Assembly: GCA_963799045.1 (NCBI GenBank)
Contig: CAWCVN010000007.1
Location: 779,594 to 843,593 of the forward strand
Origin: DASRSS01 sp963799045
Lineage (GTDB): Bacteria; Actinomycetota; Actinomycetes; Mycobacteriales; Jatrophihabitantaceae
Length of the DNA stretch: 64,000 bases
Direction: 5' to 3'
Below are positions 58,606 to 64,000 of the stretch, piece by piece (within the stretch, counting starts at the first letter, position 1; each line of letters begins with the position of its first letter). Position numbers and translations under genes: made by a program. The notes under the pieces are model-generated. The model saw nothing but the letters and a program-made list of their open reading frames with translations, searched no databases and had not been told where the DNA came from.

Positions 58606-59102
58606 TCAGGCGTGGTCGGCGTCGAGCTCGAGATCGACCATCGGCAGGTTGGTGCCTGCGCGTCGATGCGGGCGCCGAGCGTCGACTGGAGCACCGGCGC
58701 GAGCCGCGCCCAGGCGCGCGGGTGCTGAGGCGTAGCGCTCGAGCGAGTGCGCTGCCTCCTCGGTGCCCATCCACCGAGCGTTCGCGCGGCGTGGGCCGCG
58801 GCTGCCCACCCAGATTCGTACGCGTGGATTGGCCTGCACGTTGCGAAACCACTGGGCGCGCTCGCCGAAGCCGGAGACGACGACGTAGTGGCCGGGCGTC
58901 CGGTCGACGACCTCGAGCACGACGTAGCGCGCAGGCCTGAGCTGCGGCCGAGGTGCTCGAGCATCAGCAACTGCTGCCCGAACAGGATGCCCAGCCGTGC
59001 GCGGTAGGCCCAGATCGGAGCGCGCCAGCCAGCGGGTTCGCAACAGGCCGCCGCCAGCCTGGCCGTGCTCGACCGGCGAGGCGACGTCGGGTCCTCGGGC
59101 AT
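58606..59102 (-). pseudogene. Broken mirror copy of the Ddn-like gene
   Basis: Begins MPEDPTSPRRSSTARLAA like the left copy but loses frame after about 17 residues; later segments (LGRSSGLR, GHYVVVSGFGERAQWFRNVQ, LPMVDLELDADHA) reappear in other frames. Several small deletions. Most likely part of the fold-back artefact. Confidence 0.85.
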
Positions 59103-59138
59103 GCGCTCCTCCTCGGCCCCGACCGTAGCCCGAGGTGC

Positions 59139-60355
59139 TCAGTGCCCGCGGAGCAGCGCGGCGGCGAGGAAGTCCGACACCCTGCGGGTCCAGTTGTCCG
59201 GCGCTACGCGCAGCCCTTCGATGTGGCCGGCGCCCGGCACCACCCACAACTCGACGTTGCCCGGCGAGGCGGCGCGAATCGACTCGTCGGCCCGGCGCTC
59301 GTCGTCGAGCGTCGGCGGCGATCAACAACACCGGGCGTGGCGCCGCGGCCCGCACAGCATCGGCGAGCGAGATGGGCGGCGGCGCGGACGTGAGCAGGTC
59401 GGTGAGCCGGTAGGTCAGCCAGTCGACGCCGAGCTGGAGGTCGCCGCGCAGGCCGTAGGCGTGCGACAACCACCGCTTGTCCGCGAACGCGCGGTTGGTC
59501 GCGCCTTCGGCGACGGCCACCCGGATGCGCGGGTCCGCGGCCATCGCCCCGAGTACCTCCTCGCCACCGATCGACATGCCGACGGCGCCGATCCGCGTCG
59601 GCACGACGTCGGGTCGGGTAAGCAGGTAGTCGACCGCCGCGCCGACATCCTCGTTGCCGAACCAGCCGAACTCCATCGCACGACCGCCGCTTCGCCCGTG
59701 CCCGCGCGCGTCGAACAGCAGAACTGTAGCCGTCGTGCGCCAGAACCACCGCCCCGTCCAGCACCGCCGAACGGGTCGACGACGCGCCGTGCGCGAGTGC
59801 GACCGCGGCGCCGTTGCGGGAAGGGAGGTACCAGCCCGACAGGGTCGCGCCGTCACTGGTGTGCAGGACCGCGTCGACGTATGCCAGTCCGCGCTCAGCA
59901 GGCGTGGCGGTGCCGAGAGCGGGGCGGGGACGTTGGTTGCCAAACCGCGACAGACAGCGGCATGATCAGCCCGTAGCCGACGACAGCGACGAGCGGCAGC
60001 GCGGCCGTGCGCTGCCAGGGACCGGAAGCGCGCAGCGCGCGACCGCGCCGTCCGCCACCAGGACGATCCCGCCGAGGCAGGCGAGCACGGCGCCGACCGA
60101 CCTGACCGAGAGACCCGCCCGCCCGAGGTAGAGGTAGGCGATCGTGCCTCCGGTCGCGGCCGCCGCCGCGCCGACAGCGATCTGCAGGCCGCGGCGGGAT
60201 CGTGCCTCGGGCACGAGTTCGACCAGGGCGAACAGCGACACCACCAGCAACAGCCGCGCCAGCCGCCATGGCATCGAGCCGTCCGCCGCCACGACCAGCG
60301 CGATCCCGGCGCAGGCCAGCAGCGAGGCCGATACCGAAACCGGGCGCGGGCGCAT
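59139..60355 (-). pseudogene. Broken mirror copy of the membrane hydrolase
   Basis: Starts MRPRPVSVSASLLACAGI (His2 to Arg and Met18 to Ile relative to the left copy), then frame breaks near 60,050, 59,945, 59,725 and 59,310. The IGAVGMSIGGEEVLGAMAAD elbow is present with one substitution. Same gene order as the left arm. Confidence 0.85.
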
Positions 60356-60454
60356 TCAGCTCTCCGGCCTGCCGCCTTGCCGACGCTTCAGCCTCTCAGC
60401 GCGGAGCCGGTCCGGGACAGGGACCGATGTCCGAAGGGTCCGCGTCCTGGTCGG

Positions 60455-61918
60455 TCACCAGCCGGTGGCCGGGACCGGCTCGGCGTCGACCGGCTCGCCG
60501 ACCTGCTCGCCGCCCTGCTCGCCGCCCGGCTCGGCGGCGCGAGTGCGCAGCACCCCCGCGGCCAGGGCGGCCGCGACGAGCGCGCAGCAGGCCCCGCCGA
60601 GGAAGGCCGCGTGGTACCGCCGGTCAGCGCGGCGACGTGGGCGGTGCCGGCCGTGCTCAGCTGCGCCGTCCGGGCGGCGGCGAGCTGGTCAGCCGGGCGA
60701 GCCCCAGCGCGCCGCCCATCATGAACGACGTGTTCACCAGGCCGGAGGCGAAGCCGGTGTCGGTGGCGCCACGTCGCTCATCGCCTTGAGCAGCCGGGGT
60801 AAGGGCCATGCGGCACCACACCGAGCAGCGTCATGCTCGGCGTACGTCGGCGAGGAAGCTGCCGCCTGCGGGGGCGCGGGCGAACAGTGCCAGGCCGGTT
60901 CCGGCGATCAGCAGGCCGACCGCGATCGCGCCGTGAGCCCGAAGCGCATCAGAGCCTCGTGGACAGGCTGACCGAGAAGGCCGCCATGATCACGTTCGCG
61001 GCAAGAAGGCCAGGCCGACCTGCAGCGGGTCTCGCCGAGTACGAGCTGAAGTAGAGCGCGGACAGGGAGAACCAGGCGAACATGGCGGCGCCAGAGCACG
61101 CCGATCGTGTTCGAGGTGGCCACGCTACGGACGCGGAACAGTCCGAGCGGCACGAGCGGGGCCTCGACGCGCAGCTCGATCGCGACGAACACCACGGCGA
61201 TGCCGACCGCCGCGGCGAGGGAGGCCAGCGTCCCCCGAGCCCCATCCCGCGTGGGTTCCGTTGACGATCGAGTAAACGGCGATCATCAGGGCGCGGAGAC
61301 GGTCGCCGCGCCGGCCACATCCACGCGACCCTGTCCCCGGCACCGGCCGGCGCGGGTACGAGGGGACCGGCCAGCAGGCAGACCGCGACCCCGATCGGCA
61401 CGTTGACCAGGAGTCCAGTGCCAGTCCAGCAGGCTGTCAGGACGCCGCCGAGCAGCACCCCGACCGAACCGCCGCCCGCGGCGACGAACCCGAAGGAGTG
61501 CCAGTGCGCCTTCGCGCGTTCGGCCGGCTCGGTGAACAGGTGCGCCATCAGCGACGGGCAAAGCTTCCGGTCGCGACCGCGCCACCGACGCCCTGCGCGG
61601 CGCGGGCCGCGAGCAACACGCCGGGCGAGCCGGCGAGGCCACGCTCGGCCGAGGCGACGGTGAACACCGCGATGCCCGCGACGAACAGTCGCCGCGGCCC
61701 GAACAGGTCACCGAGCCGCCCGCCGAGCAGCAGCAGCCCGCCGTAGCTGAGCAGGTAGGCGTTCGCCAGCCAGGCCAGCGAGGACTGGCTCATGCCGAGG
61801 CTCGCCCTGATCGACGGCGGTGCGACGTTCACCATCGTCGTGTCCAGCACGATCATCAGGCTGCCGAGGCACAGAACGGTCAGGGGGAAAAGCACTGGCG
61901 GCTGGTCAGGGTGGTCAT
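60455..61918 (-). pseudogene. Broken mirror copy of the MFS transporter
   Basis: Segments such as SLGMSQSSLAWLANAYLLSY, GRLGDLFGPRRLFVAGIAVF, RAKAHWHSFGFVAAGGGSVG and the GGEQ-rich tail occur in different frames, with at least eight indels. Changes relative to the left copy are mostly non-synonymous or frameshifting (e.g. VVNAY to LANAY), as expected of read errors. Confidence 0.85.
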
Positions 61919-62022
61919 CGGCCGGTGCTCCCGTCTCGTTCGCGTAGGTGCGCGCTCGATCGCGCAACCACTGGTAGAAACGACGGTGGTGCCGGAACTC
62001 ATCGGCACGGCACCGACAGCGC

Positions 62023-62793
62023 TCAGACGCCGCTGATATGGACGAGCTGCCCGACGGCTGCCGTGATCGCCATGGCCAGGGCGCCACCCAGCAGCACGCG
62101 CAGGGCGGGGCGCAGCGCCGCGCTCCGGCAAGGCGCCGGCCACAGGCCGGCTGCGCCAGGCCGAACAGGGTGACCAGCACGATCATCCAGGTGCGTAGCG
62201 CGCTGCCGTGCGCGAGCAGGCCGAGGAACGGGATCGGCCGCCGACCGCGAAGCTCGCGCCGAGGCGAACGCGGCCTGGGCCGGCCGGGCGGCCGTCGCCG
62301 CGGTGTGGCCCAGTTCGTCCGCAGGTGAGCCTCGAGCGGTCCTTCGCGTGCAGCGCCTGCGCGACCTGCAGCGCGAGCGGCCGGTACGCCCGGTCGCGGT
62401 AGATGCCGGCCAGTTCGGCCAGCTCGGCCTCGGGCTGCTCGGCCAGCTCCCTGGCCTCCTTCGCTGCGGTCGGCCCGTTCGATGTCGACCTGCGAATGCC
62501 GAACGTCTCCCCGGCCGCCATCGACATCGCTCCGCGGACAGTCCGGCCAGGCCGGCGGTGATCACCGCGGCGGAAGCGGCACCTGCGGCCGCCACGCCGA
62601 CCATCAGGCTGGCCGTGGAGACCAGCCCGTCGTTGGCTCCCAGGACGGCGGCGCGCAGCCAGCCGGCGTGCTCGGCCCGGTGTACCTCGGCGTGCGGGTT
62701 GAGCGGCTCGAAAAAGGCCACGAACCGAGCGTTCGATACGCCGGGCTGCGCGAGAGTCCAAAGACTCGCATCTGCGCGCCGCGCGGCAGTCAT
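62023..62793 (-). pseudogene. Diverged, frameshifted mirror copy of the VIT transporter
   Basis: HAEVHRAEHAGWLRAAVLGA and NDGLVSTASLMVGVAAAGAA are intact; frames break near 62,540, 62,390 and 62,250. Unlike neighbouring mirrored genes, most base differences from the left copy fall on third codon positions and replacements are conservative (Met to Leu, Ser to Ala). This indicates real evolutionary divergence on top of indel noise. Confidence 0.75.
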
Positions 62794-62802
62794 GCTGATG
62801 GC

Positions 62803-63126
62803 ATGGCCTGGTTCCTGATCGTCGTCGCTGGGTTGTTCGAGACCGGATTCGCGGTGCTTCTCAAGCAGAGCCACGGCATCACCAGGCTGTGGCCGACGGT
62901 CGGGTTCGCCGCCTGCGCGCTGGTGAGTTTCGCGCTGCTGACCGTCGCCCTGCGCCACCGAGGTGGGGCCGGCCTACGCCGCCTGGACCGGGCTGGGGGC
63001 GGCCGGACCGCCCTGGTCGGGATGGCGGCGCTGGGCGAGGACGTCTCGGTCGGCAAGGTCGTCTCGATCGTGCTCGTGCTCGCCGGCGTCATCGGCCTCA
63101 ACCTCGCCGGCGTCACCCCGCCGTAG
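62803..63126 (+). pseudogene. Diverged mirror copy of the SMR transporter
   Basis: 107 residues, nearly complete: MAWFLIVVAGLFETGFAVLL with Glu13 kept, and SVGKVVSIVLVLAGVIGLNL. A pair of indels scrambles the middle (LRHRGGAGLRRLDRAGGG instead of LRSLEVGPAYAAWTGIG). Differences from the left copy are dominated by synonymous changes (for example GGT/GGA, AAA/AAG, TTT/TTC), so it probably derives from a distinct allele or paralogue. Confidence 0.75.
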
Positions 63127-63189
63127 CGAGCGAAACCCCGGGCTCATACGCATCAGACACAACAAGCCCGAGGTAGCGAACAGCTAGAG

Positions 63190-64000
63190 CTAGAACCAGT
63201 CGAGGTTCATGACCTTGTCCCACGCTGCGACAGAAGTGGTGGCATGTTCCGCCGTTGGCGTCGTCGCCGGAGGGGGGGGGGAAAGCGCGCGCAGCTGCCG
63301 GAGTTCGAGCCGAACACGAGGTCGACGCGGCTGCCGGTCCCACTCACCTGACCCGACCCGTCACGGCCCTCGAAGGTCTCGGCATCCTCGGACGTCGGCG
63401 CCCAGGGCGGTGCCCGTGTCGAGAGCAGGTTGAGCGGAGGAATTCATTCAGTCTGCGAGCCGACGCGGGAGGTGAACACGCCCAGCGGCGAGTGTGGGTA
63501 ATTCGCGCCCGGCGCCCCCGCAGCCCGCCCACGGGACGGCGGTTGAGCTGGGGGCGCCAAGGTCGACGGGTTCAGCGCGGTCGAGCAGCAGGTACTCGGC
63601 CGGCAGTCGCTGGCCCTTGCCCAGGTAGTTGCGAAAGCCGTCCGCAGTGAGCTCACGCGGCACGAAGGACTCCGCGTCGGTCTGCTCCTGCGTCGCGTCG
63701 GTGCGTCGCACGTGAACGGAACCTGCACGTCGTGGCCGGCGTTGGTGCGCCGCGGCGGGGAGAGCAAGCATCCGCCGAGCACGATCAGGTCGGCCAACGA
63801 GACCCTGTTTAAGCGCTGCTGAACGACTGCTGATTTGCCTCCAGCCCTGCGCCGCGCCTGCGCCAGCTCCGTGGGCTGGTTGACCTCCCGGTCGGCGCTG
63901 CGGCTCAGCCGGATGCGGGCGCCGTTGGCCCCGCCTCGCTTGTCGCGTCCGCGGAACGTCGATGCCGACGCCCACGCGGTCGAGACCAGCTGCGAGACCG
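63190..64000 (-). pseudogene. Partial mirror copy of katG 3' end
   Basis: Contains TDATQEQTDAESFVP, TADGFRNYLGKGQRLPAEYL and HSPLGVFTSRVGS in shifting frames, plus a 10-base G/C run near 63,275 absent from the left copy. Runs off the window at 64,000, which mirrors about 53,077. Confidence 0.85.

Larger units (their letters stand above)
58568..64000 (-). repeat. Right arm: mirrored copy with many indels
   Basis: Reverse-complement image of the left arm running to the window edge. In the Ddn, hydrolase, MFS and katG parts it is near-identical apart from scattered indels and non-synonymous changes, the look of an uncorrected read. The VIT-SMR part (about 62,023-63,126) differs by many third-position changes. 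Genes here should not be counted as additional intact copies. Confidence 0.9.

Noticed and set aside
58568..64000. Inverted copy as terminal inverted repeat or hairpin telomere of a linear replicon
   Set aside because: The symmetry centre is internal with no loop, most of the copy is error-rich, and no telomere-associated genes are present; an artefact is simpler.

Overview
The window is high-GC DNA (roughly 70%) with GTG/TTG starts, many 4-bp stop/start overlaps and long shadow reading frames, typical of an actinomycete. Mycothiol synthase (mshD), GlnR, GpgS, F420/deazaflavin-type enzymes and KstR-type operators narrow this to mycothiol-producing, Mycobacterium-relative lineages. The order pabC - nitrobindin-like - SseC2-like - CysA2-like - LmeA-like - GlnR - MshD parallels the M. 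tuberculosis Rv0812-Rv0819 region as I remember it. I cannot name the genus; a Frankiales/Jatrophihabitans-like soil actinomycete is only a guess.

Layout. 1-8.8 kb: a Zur/FurB-type regulator (cut by the window edge), pabC, a mini-ORF with an extremely long Shine-Dalgarno, a TetR regulator, a nitrobindin-like protein with a 29-aa membrane partner, a sulfur block (DsrE-like, DUF1416, thiosulfate sulfurtransferase behind a Cys-rich leader peptide), lmeA, a membrane protein, a hydrolase, glnR and mshD. 8.8-19 kb: a ChoD-type oxidase, a secreted anchored protein, a CxxC membrane protein, an HMG-CoA lyase/acetoacetyl-CoA synthetase operon divergent from an LLM oxidoreductase with a KstR-type box between them, a GH6 glycanase and a membrane protein. 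19-30 kb: STAS protein, NhaA-DsbA fusion, nitronate monooxygenase, a beta-hydroxyacid dehydrogenase, a GT4-methyltransferase-toroid-methyltransferase cluster converging on folP2-gpgS, and a universal stress protein. 30-43 kb: pta-ackA, gltBD, hydrolases, a DUF3558 lipoprotein and a ChrB-like protein. 43-48.1 kb: a five-gene overlapping operon, probably for ferric iron uptake (binding protein, permease, ATPase, a COG4280-like membrane protein, a two-TM protein). 48.3-58.5 kb: Rieske protein, DUF1330, HD-GYP protein, furA-katG, SMR and VIT transporters, MFS transporter, hydrolase, Ddn-like reductase.

From 58,568 to 64,000 the window is a reverse-complement image of about 53,077-58,566, folded around one base. 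The image is riddled with indels in most places, which suggests a fold-back read or assembly artefact at a contig end. Its VIT-SMR stretch, however, differs from the left copy mainly at third codon positions, so that part looks like a genuinely diverged allele or paralogue. The left part of the window also has clusters of single-base frameshifts (choD, the anchored protein, HMG-CoA lyase, aacS, the LLM gene, GH6, the GT/MT cluster, gltB, katG). Both reading frames stay family-like on each side of every break, so I treat these mostly as unpolished sequencing indels rather than pseudogenes.

Links between genes. Iron, redox and metal handling recur (Zur, FurA-KatG, the iron operon, VIT, nitrobindin, mycothiol). 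Nitrogen assimilation (glnR, gltBD), sulfur assimilation under cysteine sensing, and sterol/leucine/ketone-body catabolism under likely KstR control are the other themes. No tRNA, rRNA, CRISPR array or insertion sequence was seen, and no gene-free stretch exceeds 300 bases.
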